Source: JABSSA01 sp039975755 (GTDB lineage Bacteria > Pseudomonadota > Alphaproteobacteria > Rhodobacterales > Rhodobacteraceae). From it: a stretch of 64,000 nucleotides of DNA. The notes below the pieces were generated by a model, which had not been told where the DNA came from, did not search any database, and saw only the letters and a program-made list of their open reading frames with translations. The stretch is from contig JBDWGM010000110.1 in the NCBI GenBank assembly GCA_039975755.1, positions 1-64,000 of the forward strand. The letters are read 5' to 3'. Shown one piece after another: positions 8,483 to 16,786 of the stretch (the first letter of the stretch is position 1; every line of letters begins with the position of its first letter). The position numbers and the translations under genes were made by a program.

Positions 8483-8953
8483 TCTTGTCTCGCTCGCGCA
8501 AGGGGGGCGAATATCTCATACGGTTCTGTGCGCTAATTTCATTGCAGTTTTTTTCAACCGGCGATGTGCGAGAATTTCCCTTCTTTACACCTAAAAGCGC
8601 CCGTAAAACGGGTGCAATCGCAGGCTTGGCGCAAAGCAATTTCGATGTCGATATTCATGTCAGCCAAAGTCAAAATCTTAACCGGTCTGCACGTATCGCC
8701 ACGATGCAAAGGGTCACGAAATCGATGGCATAAGGGCGATTTTTTTTGATTTTTTGCCTCTGAAAATCTGATTTTTTTCGCCAGATCACGTCATCGACGT
8801 CGCCATTGGTGCAGGTGGATCCGCAGTTTACAGAATCGGTGTGCGCGTTGCCGCGATGTGCCGATGCACGCATTCTTTATTTGAACACAAATGGGTTTGA
8901 TTTGATGTTAGCGCTAGAGTGCCAGTCGCGCTTTCGGAGTTTCCATAAACTGC

Positions 8954-9170
8954 CGCATAACGCTCAAGAAACTTGAAACGCTCTATTGGATCGTCGAGCT
9001 GGGACCAGTCGAACGCGCCAAGAAAATGCTGTTTCTGCCCGATCAGATATTAGAGGTCATCAAGACCGAATTTCCGTTGCCGCCCGTGCCCTATGCCGCC
9101 CGTGTCCTATGCCGGGACCTATCGCGAACACAGCCCACATTCACCTAAGGCCCTATCCCGGGCGGCTTAA
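8954..9170 (+). pseudogene. Relic of a LysR-type regulator gene
   Basis: The + frame from 8954 reads R-ITLKKLETLYWIVELG-PVERA, which matches the start of LysR-type winged helices (ITLKQLETFYWIVELGSFERAA in family members). No start codon is left and the usual 300 residues are missing: after about 20 residues the helix-turn-helix is lost and a different short tail follows. At 9079-9110 a 16-bp unit is duplicated in tandem, shifting the frame; removing one copy restores an open frame to a TAA at 9168-9170, which overlaps the dctM end. Likely the former regulator of the neighbouring TRAP operon. Family reading is by eye. Confidence 0.6.
9079..9110 (+). repeat. 16-bp tandem duplication in the LysR relic
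   Basis: Copies 9079-9094 and 9095-9110 differ at one base (c to t in the eleventh position). Because 16 is not a multiple of three, the duplication changes the downstream frame. The single mismatch means it is not brand new. Confidence 0.85.
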
Positions 9171-10474
9171 TAGACGACCAACCCGGGAAACACCGAAATA
9201 AGCACCACCAGCAACAGCATGATGCCGCCAAAGGGCAGGGCGCCAAGGAAGATATCTTTGAGGGTGATTTGATCGTCGGGCAAACAGCTTTTGACGACAA
9301 AGACGGCAATCCCCAAAGGCGGCGTCAGCAAACCGATTTCGACAACAATGATCGACAGCACGCCAAACCAGATCATGTCCATCTGGAAATGCTGCAGCAG
9401 CGGGATAAAGATCGGCAAAACGATCAGAATGATCGAAACGGAATCAAGCAATGTGCCCAACAGGATAACGATCAACACATAAACACAGATCAGCGCAACG
9501 AGGCCAAAGCCCGATGTGACGACCCAAGATTGCAGTTCCGATGGAACACCAGACAGGCCCAACATCGAAGAATACATGCTGGCCGCGATAATCATGAAAC
9601 AGATCGATGCGGTCACATGGCCGGTTTCAACAGTCACGCGCCAAAAGGTCTTCCATGTCAGCTTGCGCCGCACCAACGTCAGCAAAAGTGCACCCGCCGC
9701 ACCGACAGCACCGGATTCTGTTGGTGTGAAAAGGCCGGTATAAATACCGCCGATGACCAATGCGACCAGTCCAACGATCGGTGCCAGCAATCGGATGGCC
9801 TTGCCTAGGTTCATGTCCTCGGCCTCGGCAACGGCGCCAATCGTGCCCTGACCGACCCATTCGGGGCGGAAATACCCGATGGCGACAATGGCCACGAAAT
9901 AGGCGAATGCCAGCAACAGGCCGGGCACCACCGCCCCAAGGAACAAGGACCCGACGCTGACTTCGGCGATGAAAGCATAGACGATCAATAGGATACTGGG
10001 CGGGATCAACATCCCCAAAACAGAACTGCCCGCCACAATGCCAACCGCAAGCCGCGGGTGATAGCCAAAGCGTAACATCTCGGGCACCGCGACCTTGGTG
10101 AACACCGCAGCTGAGGCGATGCTGACGCCGGTGATCGACGCAAAGATCGCATTGGCGGCCACTGTGGCCACGCCCAATCCGCCATTGATTTTGCGAAAGA
10201 CATAATTCGCAACGCCAAAGGTTTCCCTGGCGATATCCGATATGGCGATCAAAAGCCCCATAAGGACAAATAACGGAATGACCGCGAATTCCTGACTGGA
10301 TATCGTCTCGACCGATTTCTGGGTCAGCAGGAAAATCGCGATCTGAAAGTTCCCGGATATAAACCATGTCCCGACCAACGACACGAGCGTCAGAACCACA
10401 GGGATATACATGCCCAAAACGACAAACAGCAAAATGGCGACAACCGAGATGATACCAATATCTAAACCGGTCAT
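9167..10474 (-). CDS. dctM: TRAP transporter large permease subunit
   Basis: 435 residues, about twelve hydrophobic segments, normal DctM length. Marks include SSVLGMLIPPSILLIVYAF, FTPTESGAVGAAGA and the C-terminal VEIGLLTPPLGIAVFVVKS, all characteristic of the 12-TM subunit. ATG 10474 overlaps the dctQ stop by 4 nt (ATGA), so it depends on dctQ translation or coupling. The C-terminus meets the LysR relic from the opposite strand. Together with dctP and dctQ it would import a carboxylate or similar acid by ion gradient. Confidence 0.94.
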   Translation of the reverse strand: MTGLDIGIISVVAILLFVVLGMYIPVVLTLVSLVGTWFISGNFQIAIFLLTQKSVETISSQEFAVIPLFVLMGLLIAISDIARETFGVANYVFRKINGGLGVATVAANAIFASITGVSIASAAVFTKVAVPEMLRFGYHPRLAVGIVAGSSVLGMLIPPSILLIVYAFIAEVSVGSLFLGAVVPGLLLAFAYFVAIVAIGYFRPEWVGQGTIGAVAEAEDMNLGKAIRLLAPIVGLVALVIGGIYTGLFTPTESGAVGAAGALLLTLVRRKLTWKTFWRVTVETGHVTASICFMIIAASMYSSMLGLSGVPSELQSWVVTSGFGLVALICVYVLIVILLGTLLDSVSIILIVLPIFIPLLQHFQMDMIWFGVLSIIVVEIGLLTPPLGIAVFVVKSCLPDDQITLKDIFLGALPFGGIMLLLVVLISVFPGLVVY

Positions 10475-11064
10475 GTGTCGTATTCACTTGCTGGCACTTG
10501 TGGGGCAGGCGGCTGTTCACCACGATAAAGGGCGACGCCTCCCTTGATGGCTTGTGTCGCAAAAAGAAGGCACATCAACCAAGACCCCAACGCCACACAC
10601 AGCTCCATCGGCCATGTCGGGGCTGTAAACGACCCCAAATTACCCAGGTAAACCCCGCCTTACCAAGCTTTGAAAAAGCGATCTGTTGCGCCGTTTGCAA
10701 TGAAATAGAACAACACCGCGCCGGCCACATCAAAGATAATCGCCATGGCCAAGCCGACACGCGGAACAGCCGCGTTGATCACGTTCAACAACGCATCCGA
10801 ACGCATCAACTTGCCAGATTTTAGCGTGTCCGCGATTTGCAAGAACACGATAGAGACGATCCCAATCTCGGCCAATTCGATCACACCGGGCAAAGACGTG
10901 GCAAACGCGTTGCGCCCCACCACGTCGGCACAGATCAAACCCATCAGCGCGATAATGATCAGCGACCCCAAACTGTTCAGCGATGTCACCGCCTTGTCGA
11001 GGCACCAGTTCAGTGCCGCAACAACGCGCAGGAATGCGGATCTTTGCGAATGATCATCCACCAT
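10471..11064 (-). pseudogene. dctQ: TRAP transporter small permease subunit interrupted by an in-frame TAA
   Basis: From ATG 11064 (AGGA ribosome site) the frame codes 134 residues with three TM segments, then meets TAA at 10660-10662. The same frame continues without another stop for 62 codons with clear family sequence (GSFTAPTWPMEL, then the fourth TM CVALGSWLMCLLFATQAI) and ends at 10471-10473, overlapping dctM as ATGA. Full length would be 197 residues, normal for DctQ. The stop sits after FFKAW, where relatives usually have a charged residue such as Glu; GAA to TAA is one base change. Either a recent nonsense mutation, stop readthrough, or a base error. Confidence 0.85.
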
Positions 11065-11085
11065 GATGCTATCCTGCGGCCGGGC

Positions 11086-12153
11086 TTATTCTTGATCCCA
11101 CTGCCGCGCAATCGGCTGACCCGCTTCGCGCATCTTGTCCATGTAGGCGCTTAGGACAGCACTGCCCGGCAATCCGCTGGCATCGGCAGCTGCGGCCCAT
11201 TCCTTGGCGATATTGGGCAATGTATCCGCCCATTCCTGACGCAGCTCAGCCGAGATTTCGTGAATCTCACCACCTTGCGCCACGCACGCTTCGCGGCCTT
11301 TGGCGTCACCCGCCGTTGTCACCTCGGCCAGCAGATCGCGATATTCAGGCGTCACTTCGCGAATGACGGTTTGGACTTCTTCGGGCAGACCATCAAACCA
11401 CGACTGGTTAGCAACCAACGCAAAGTTCGACACAGCCCCCATATCCGCAGACAAGAAATGCGGCGCAACTTCGCACAGCTTGAATGCGCCAACGACATCC
11501 GCCCAGCCCACCAGCGCATCTGACACACCACTGTTGACCTCTTGATAGAACTTGGGCAGCGCAGTCGGCACACCGGTCGCCCCCAACCCCTCAAGCCAGC
11601 GCAGGTTCAACCCGGCGCCAGAAACTTTGATGCCCTCAAAATCATCCAGACTGTCGATCTTTTCTTTCGACAGGACGTTATAGGATTTTATCGCGCCCAT
11701 ATGGCCGATGAATTCCAATCCGAACTTGCGCCACCCGTCCTGCATCTCAGGGATTGAAAAGGTCAGCGCGTCGTTCACTTCAGACGTCAAAGCCAGATCA
11801 ACCGACACGAACGGCGCCACATAAGACACGCTGGAAAGCGGGACTTTGTCGGTGTGAAACGCTGTGACAACCAAGCCGATATTGCCAACACCATTGCCAA
11901 TCGCGTCAAACTCACCACGTGGCTGCACCACAGTGCCAAAGGCCTCAAGATAGCTCAGTTGGTAATTGCCAGTTTCAGCCAGGCGCTTGTTGATTTCCGG
12001 CATCCAGAATTCCTTAAGGGTCCTGACCCAAGCCGTGCGATCCGTATAGCCGGACATCACTGTCACATTGATGGTCTCTTGTGCAAACGCGCTGGGCGCA
12101 GACATCCCAAGAACGGCGGCGATAAGGCTGGCTTTGAGTGGCGTTTTTGTCAT
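11086..12153 (-). CDS. dctP: TRAP transporter solute-binding protein (DctP family)
   Basis: 355 residues with a signal peptide ending SAFAQE. The mature part has the DctP fold: SIPEMQDGWRKFGLEFIGHMG, LDDFEGIKVSGAG and the later LGATGVPTALPKFYQEVNSGVSDA, where family members place the Arg/Asn contacts for the substrate carboxylate. ATG 12153 follows a good AGGGAG site. dctQ starts 21 nt downstream, so the order is dctP-dctQ-dctM. The substrate is not evident; a divergent tetR gene 600 bases away may control it. Confidence 0.93.
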   Translation of the reverse strand: MTKTPLKASLIAAVLGMSAPSAFAQETINVTVMSGYTDRTAWVRTLKEFWMPEINKRLAETGNYQLSYLEAFGTVVQPRGEFDAIGNGVGNIGLVVTAFHTDKVPLSSVSYVAPFVSVDLALTSEVNDALTFSIPEMQDGWRKFGLEFIGHMGAIKSYNVLSKEKIDSLDDFEGIKVSGAGLNLRWLEGLGATGVPTALPKFYQEVNSGVSDALVGWADVVGAFKLCEVAPHFLSADMGAVSNFALVANQSWFDGLPEEVQTVIREVTPEYRDLLAEVTTAGDAKGREACVAQGGEIHEISAELRQEWADTLPNIAKEWAAAADASGLPGSAVLSAYMDKMREAGQPIARQWDQE

Positions 12154-12760
12154 TTTAATCTCCCTGAAAATCCCAATACCGATCCGTATGGTTGTACGGG
12201 GACGATATCGCAGGATGTTGTTTTCAAGGCTCTTAAGCGGCCAGTCTTGAGCTGGCTTAGACGGCGATAATGACCTGTTAAAATCGCTCAGAACCTTCCC
12301 GCGGCACTCCTGAAAACCGCCAAATTCTATTCCTCACCTGTCACGCTACAAAATGAATACTCCTCAGGGTATCCAAACTTTGTTGGAGCCCTCAGCATTT
12401 TTCCTGCTAACCTTTGTGCTGAACGCTTTGGAACAGATCACTTCAGCACGCCCAAACAACGCCCATTCGCTCAAAATAATTCGATCTGATTGCGGGCCCC
12501 GTGACGCGCACAGATCGCTTGTCGCACAAGAAACATCGACAAAGATGAGGCAACTCTCATCGTGAATGACGCAAGCTTAGCGATGGTATTGATCTCCAAC
12601 AAAAATCCTCCACGTCTCACCGCCGTTGCGTATCCGTAGGCCTCGTCACTCGCTTGAGTGTCTCTGGGAAAAATCACATCCCGCATCTTAATTCCCGTTT
12701 CTATGCAGTTGCATTGAAATAATAGCCATGCGAGTGTATAGAAATAAAAAAATGGAATGA
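12154..12760. other. Divergent control region between dctP and tetR
   Basis: 607 bases without a credible gene. It must hold the promoters for the dctP operon and for tetR. A 12-bp palindrome near tetR is listed separately. TTTCTATGCA (12698-12707) and TGTATAGAAA (12735-12744) are also near-perfect inverted copies 27 nt apart. Confidence 0.5.
12703..12714. promoter_or_regulatory. Possible TetR operator
   Basis: ATGCAGTTGCAT is a perfect dyad (ATGCA-nn-TGCAT) 46 nt upstream of the tetR start. TetR regulators commonly bind such short palindromes near their own promoter. No second copy by dctP was seen. Confidence 0.35.
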
Positions 12761-13354
12761 ATGATGCCACGCCCAAAGTCATATGATCGACAAGATGCCA
12801 TCGCAAAAGCCTGCAATGTGTTCTGGGAACATGGGTTTCAGGATCTCGGCGTGCGTGAACTTGAACGTCTGACGGGGCTCAACCAATTTGCCATCCGTTC
12901 CGAGTTTGGCGGCAAGGAAGGGCTCTACCTTGAAACCTTGAATTACTACTGTGACGCAGCAATCACAGCGGAAATGGCCCCGATGAAACAAGGCGGCATT
13001 CCCGAAATCACCGCCTTCCTGCGGGGCTTGGTCACACCGGGGTCGATGATCTCCAGCGATTATGGCTGCTTGATCGTCAACACCGGCATCGAAAACGCCC
13101 GCATCCAAAGTCCACGGCTTGAAACTGCGGTGGGCTCATACTGGAATACGCTTGAAAACCACTTTCTGATCGCCCTCGAGAACGAGCAAGCGGCACAAGG
13201 GCAGGCGGCATTTACGCCCAATGAACTGGCCGCGTCGCTTATTCCGGCAGTGATCGGCATTCATGCACAAAACCGGTCCCAGCGGGACCAGACGGCGGGG
13301 CGTCCTCTCGTCGATCTCTTATGTTCAATTTTAAACGGGTATCGACCATCATGA
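12761..13354 (+). CDS. TetR/AcrR family transcriptional regulator
   Basis: 197 residues (or 196 from the second ATG at 12764). The N-terminus has the TetR helix-turn-helix: AIAKACNVFWEHGFQDLGVRELERLTG then the recognition helix region FAIRSEFGGKEGLYLETLNYY. The C-terminal domain is the usual helical ligand-binding part without further clues. It is translationally coupled (ATGA) to the MBL-like gene behind it and diverges from the dctPQM operon, so it may control both. Ligand unknown. Confidence 0.88.
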   Translation: MMPRPKSYDRQDAIAKACNVFWEHGFQDLGVRELERLTGLNQFAIRSEFGGKEGLYLETLNYYCDAAITAEMAPMKQGGIPEITAFLRGLVTPGSMISSDYGCLIVNTGIENARIQSPRLETAVGSYWNTLENHFLIALENEQAAQGQAAFTPNELAASLIPAVIGIHAQNRSQRDQTAGRPLVDLLCSILNGYRPS

Positions 13355-14010
13355 CGATCCAACCCTTCTCTCCGGTAGATGGACTCGAAGACACCTATAT
13401 CGGCCGCGCAGCAAAGCTGAACTGCTTCGCGTTCCGTCTCAAAGACGGGAGCCTGTGCCTGTATAGCCCCGTCGCGGGACTTGAGACCGCCGCACGTGAC
13501 AGCCTTGCTGAGCTGGGCGAGGTGTCGATGATCCTCGCGCCCAATCACTATCATAACAAAGGCCTGACAGGTCATGCAGCCGCCTTTCCAAACGCATCAT
13601 TGATCTGTTCAAAAGACGCAGAACCGCGTCTGAAAAAGATCACCGGACTGACGTTTGATCCACTTGATACCCTCAAGGCGCAGCTGGCGGACAATCAGAA
13701 AATACTGGAACCCAAAGGCCTCAAAACAGGGGAGGTCTGGATCGAGGTCAAAACCCGATCAGAGATCGCTTTGATTGTCACCGATGCCTTCAGCGCCAAA
13801 CTGCATGCGCCGGGCGTTCTTGCAGACGCTCCGAGCATGCTTGGCACCTTTCCACGCTACGGTGTCAAAGATGCCTCAGTTTTCAAAGATTGGGCCAACA
13901 CACAGCTTTCTACTGACCGCCCGACCATCCTGCTGTCCTGCCACGGATCACCCGTGACCGCGCCAGACCTCGGCACTCAGCTCATCAGCGTGCTTGCAGA
14001 CGCAGTGTGA
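13351..14010 (+). CDS. Metallo-beta-lactamase-fold-like protein (DUF4336-like)
   Basis: 219 residues from ATG 13351, overlapping the tetR stop as ATGA. The layout SLCLYSPVAG, MILAPNHYHNKGLTGHAAAFPNASLICS and the C-terminal LLSCHGSPVTAP follows the metallo-beta-lactamase fold. The metal motif HxHxDH is not present: NHYHNKG stands in its place, as in DUF4336-type members. So the fold is likely but a zinc hydrolase is doubtful. Coupled to tetR, it may be a target or partner of that regulator. Confidence 0.6.
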   Translation: MTIQPFSPVDGLEDTYIGRAAKLNCFAFRLKDGSLCLYSPVAGLETAARDSLAELGEVSMILAPNHYHNKGLTGHAAAFPNASLICSKDAEPRLKKITGLTFDPLDTLKAQLADNQKILEPKGLKTGEVWIEVKTRSEIALIVTDAFSAKLHAPGVLADAPSMLGTFPRYGVKDASVFKDWANTQLSTDRPTILLSCHGSPVTAPDLGTQLISVLADAV

Positions 14011-14077
14011 AGGCCCAGAACACATTCAAATAACAGTCCACCCGCAGCGGAATTGATCCCAACTTGGCTGCGTGATC

Positions 14078-14470
14078 TCACAAATCGTGCTGCGCCAAGA
14101 TGTCATTCTTGCAGGTTGCGTATCTCGCCTCGCGGGCCGCAGCTTCGGCATCGTCTTTGGGACGGTGAGGCGGAAGAAAATACAACACGCAATATTGGTG
14201 AGCATCGCTTGCAATGTTTTCGCGGGCACAGACCGTGGCCTCGTTCGCGGTCTGTATGGCTTTGGAGTCCATACAGCGGTCAAAGTGGAATTTCATCCGT
14301 TCATCCGGTGTCGTCGAGATAAACCAAGATGGCCCGCCAACCCGGTCCGGATCCGGCGTGTTGCTCCCACAATACCCGGTCGGATTGTGACAGCCAAAAA
14401 TGGCAGAACACGAGACCGCACCAATACCCAAGACCAAGGTACCAATGGCCCAATAAAACACTCTTGTCAT
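14078..14470 (-). CDS. Hypothetical membrane-anchored or secreted Cys-containing protein
   Basis: 130 residues. The N-terminus has one hydrophobic stretch (VFYWAIGTLVLGIGAVSCSAIFGC) that could be a signal anchor or a poor lipobox around AVSC. The rest is soluble with seven further cysteines or so, including C-x6-C and CKNDI near the end, which suggests a disulfide-rich periplasmic domain. I do not recognise the family. It stands alone between the MBL-like gene and the next small lipoprotein gene. Confidence 0.6.
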   Translation of the reverse strand: MTRVFYWAIGTLVLGIGAVSCSAIFGCHNPTGYCGSNTPDPDRVGGPSWFISTTPDERMKFHFDRCMDSKAIQTANEATVCARENIASDAHQYCVLYFLPPHRPKDDAEAAAREARYATCKNDILAQHDL

Positions 14471-14632
14471 TTAACAGCTCCGGACATGTGGCCCAAGATG
14501 TACCTAGCCCCCCACCGCTGCGCCAGTCCGTTATACCTGACCAAAATAAAACGACGCGACCGCGCCCCAAGCGAGAATGTTAGCCCTGGGGTGATGCTTG
14601 GTTGCGGGACTTAACGTCAATCAAGACATGAC

Positions 14633-15070
14633 TCAGTCGTTGCTAATATCCAAGATGTCGACTTCCCTCCATGTACCAACGAAAACACCGTCATAAAGTG
14701 TCCCCGCGATATACCGTTCCGAGCCAACTTCAGTGTTACAATGACGTGCACGTGAACCGCCATACAAATGCACCTCAAGAACCTCACCTTTGCTGGCACC
14801 CCGAATGCCGTCAGTCACCAAAACGGGCACATTGCGCCCCAGCACGGCAATACTGCTGAATCTCAAGGTTACTCCCGCGACTGTTGTTGTGCCAACAGGC
14901 GCGGGCGTAGATTCTCCGGCCCCAAGAATTTTCACACGAGCGACGAAAGGTTGTCCTTCAAGTGCGGCGGGAAGCTCTAGAAAGAAAGTGTCCGCTTGCG
15001 GCCTCAAACCGATACAAGCGAGCGATTGAAATGGCCAAGACATAAAGACAAGGAGCATGAGTGTTTTCAT
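14633..15070 (-). CDS. Hypothetical lipoprotein
   Basis: 145 residues from the ATG at 15070, which gives a short lipoprotein signal: basic start, LMLLVFMSW core and SLAC lipobox. An open frame extends further upstream but lacks any signal or conservation features. The mature part is beta-rich with a GEVLEVHLYGGS segment and a late HCNTE. No family recognised; an outer-membrane or periplasmic role is inferred from the signal only. Confidence 0.6.
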   Translation of the reverse strand: MKTLMLLVFMSWPFQSLACIGLRPQADTFFLELPAALEGQPFVARVKILGAGESTPAPVGTTTVAGVTLRFSSIAVLGRNVPVLVTDGIRGASKGEVLEVHLYGGSRARHCNTEVGSERYIAGTLYDGVFVGTWREVDILDISND

Positions 15071-15630
15071 GACCGCAGGGTGCCATAGGACCAAATTAGG
15101 ACAATGTGCTTGGGTCGCTCTGTCCGTACAGCTGACTGTCACGCATCGCGCAGCGAATGGCGGCAAAGAGCCCAAAGTGACTTTAAGCTGTAACTGCAGA
15201 ACGCTGGGAGAAAATCTATTCGAGGGCGTCGTTGCTTTCCAAGGACTGGCTTGCATATCGGTAATGCCGGACAGAAATTAGGGAAACATATAGGGGGCAA
15301 CCGCCATCGGATCGGGTGACTGCCTATCAGTGCTTTATGCGAGTTGCGGCGCGAAAACCGCTGCAAAAACTGACGACTAAGCCTTCTGTTTTGAGAGGGC
15401 GAGTGGCTACTTAAAACCGTCTCACGCACTGTCCTTGCTTTCGATCGACAATTATTCCCCGCAAAATAACGATCATGGGCAAAATTTTGTCCTCAAAAAG
15501 TCCGATTTGCATGCGACTCGGCACGTAACGGCGGCGCTGCTTGATAAGTAAGGACCGTTTTTCGAAAGAGCGCCGTATCAAACAAGTTTTACTTTAATTT
15601 AAGGTCCGTAAAGATTTTGGAGCGTTACAA
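15071..15630. other. Gap upstream of the VPLPA-CTERM gene
   Basis: 560 bases with no convincing gene. The segment around 15143-15200 carries a CGCAGCGAATGGC/AAAGAGCCC stretch resembling other degenerate intergenic elements in this window. AT-rich sequence at 15580-15605 probably holds the promoter; GGAG at 15620 is the ribosome site of the next gene. Confidence 0.5.
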
Positions 15631-16323
15631 ATGAAAAGTCTCAAAGCTGCGGCAATTGCCGCGACACTCGTCGGAACGGCGAGCATGAGCCAAGCCGCGA
15701 CCATTGATTTCGGCAGCTTTTCTGAAGGCACCGTGCTTGGAGCGAACACAAATTTAGGTGGCGGAATTTTTGCCGATGTTAGCTCATTAGGTGGTGTGAA
15801 CCAGGCCGTTATCTTCGACACAGCTCCGGGCACAATCAGCACCCGTAACGACCCGGACCTGACAGCTGATTTTACGAACAGCGAAGACTCGTCGGATGTG
15901 CGCGACTTTGGCAATGTTGTGATCGTTCAGGAAAACCTTTCCGGAGGTCCTGATGACACCGGTGCCGGTGGGTCGCTGACGCTGGAGTTTAATGATAGCA
16001 TTTTTCTGACGTCTCTTTCTCTGGTTGATGCAAAAGCCGGCTCAACTGCTGAGCTGTTTCTTGGGGGCAGCCTCGTTCAATCGTTTGTCTTGGGTGCGAC
16101 CAATGAGTCCGACACAGGCAATAACCGGAACAACAACAGGTTCACCTTTCTTGATTTTGGGGATGCGTTCGGCGACGAGCTGGTCGTCACCTTGTCCGCG
16201 AGCGGCGGGATCGGTGAATTGGAAGCGTCCATTGCTGTGGTACCAGTTCCTGCCAGCTTGCCTCTGCTGGCCGGTGGTCTGGGTCTGATGGCGCTCATGC
16301 GCCGACGTCGTTCAGCAGCCTAA
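15631..16323 (+). CDS. VPLPA-CTERM sorted surface protein
   Basis: 230 residues. An N-terminal signal peptide ends at SQAATI. The C-terminus VPVPASLPLLAGGLGLMALMRRRR is the VPLPA variant of the PEP-CTERM sorting tag: a VPxPAS motif, a hydrophobic helix and an arginine cluster. Proteins with this tag are handed to an exosortase-like enzyme in Rhodobacterales, often with exopolysaccharide. The middle is acidic and rich in Gly, Asp and Asn, like an adhesive beta-sandwich. GGAG 8 nt upstream supports the ATG. Confidence 0.88.
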   Translation: MKSLKAAAIAATLVGTASMSQAATIDFGSFSEGTVLGANTNLGGGIFADVSSLGGVNQAVIFDTAPGTISTRNDPDLTADFTNSEDSSDVRDFGNVVIVQENLSGGPDDTGAGGSLTLEFNDSIFLTSLSLVDAKAGSTAELFLGGSLVQSFVLGATNESDTGNNRNNNRFTFLDFGDAFGDELVVTLSASGGIGELEASIAVVPVPASLPLLAGGLGLMALMRRRRSAA

Positions 16324-16786
16324 CGCTGATACAATAATTGCGACATCCGCCCGAGCATATCCTTGCTCGGTAAATCGCGGGTACGTGCCGCAGCGCGGCT
16401 TCCCCAAAGCGGTTATTCAACCGATACGCAGCACACTCTAGGACCAGACGTCCGCTCTGCGGGACAGAATGAGCATTCGCTGCGCGTTGCAACAAGGTCC
16501 GTTTATTCGAGTCCATCACTGATCGTGCCGGAAACGACGATCACAGATTGCGTTCTTGCGGATCATTCTGCTGTTGACAGTTAGCGCATGATTTACTTGC
16601 TCGAGTTCCAGCAAAAGTCACGATCAATGCAGCGCTCGCGATAACGAAGACGCTCAAATACCCTTGACATTACCAGTATTCAGGAGACGTTTCCGACTTG
16701 CTACCAGAGCTATTCTCCCCGTTGAAAGGGATGACTTGATGGCGACGGGTCACAAGCTACAAAAGCAGCTTACTCGACAATTTCAA
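16324..16786. other. Gap between the VPLPA gene and the kinase gene
   Basis: 463 bases. Apart from a hairpin at 16351-16370 it holds a stretch at about 16400-16500 (GACGTCCGCTCTGCGGGAC and CATTCGCTGCGCG) that resembles the dispersed elements at 15.1, 21.1 and 22.0 kb. Two short open frames here show no gene-like features. Confidence 0.5.
16351..16370 (+). terminator. Hairpin after the VPLPA-CTERM gene
   Basis: CCGAGCA (16351-16357) and TGCTCGG (16364-16370) form a perfect 7-bp stem with a 6-nt loop 27 nt past the stop codon. No T-run follows, so terminator strength is uncertain. Confidence 0.45.

Larger units (their letters stand above)
8284..8953. other. Non-coding gap upstream of the TAXI operon
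   Basis: No convincing gene. It holds the promoter side of the TAXI TRAP operon. Two inverted repeats stand out and are listed separately, plus a small CCCGT/ACGGG hairpin at 8600-8612 and T-rich tracts around 8738-8780. Short open frames here lack ribosome sites and family features. Confidence 0.6.

Noticed and set aside
8600..8612. CCCGT/ACGGG mini-hairpin as terminator
   Set aside because: Five-base stem, three-base loop and no T-run; no gene ends there.
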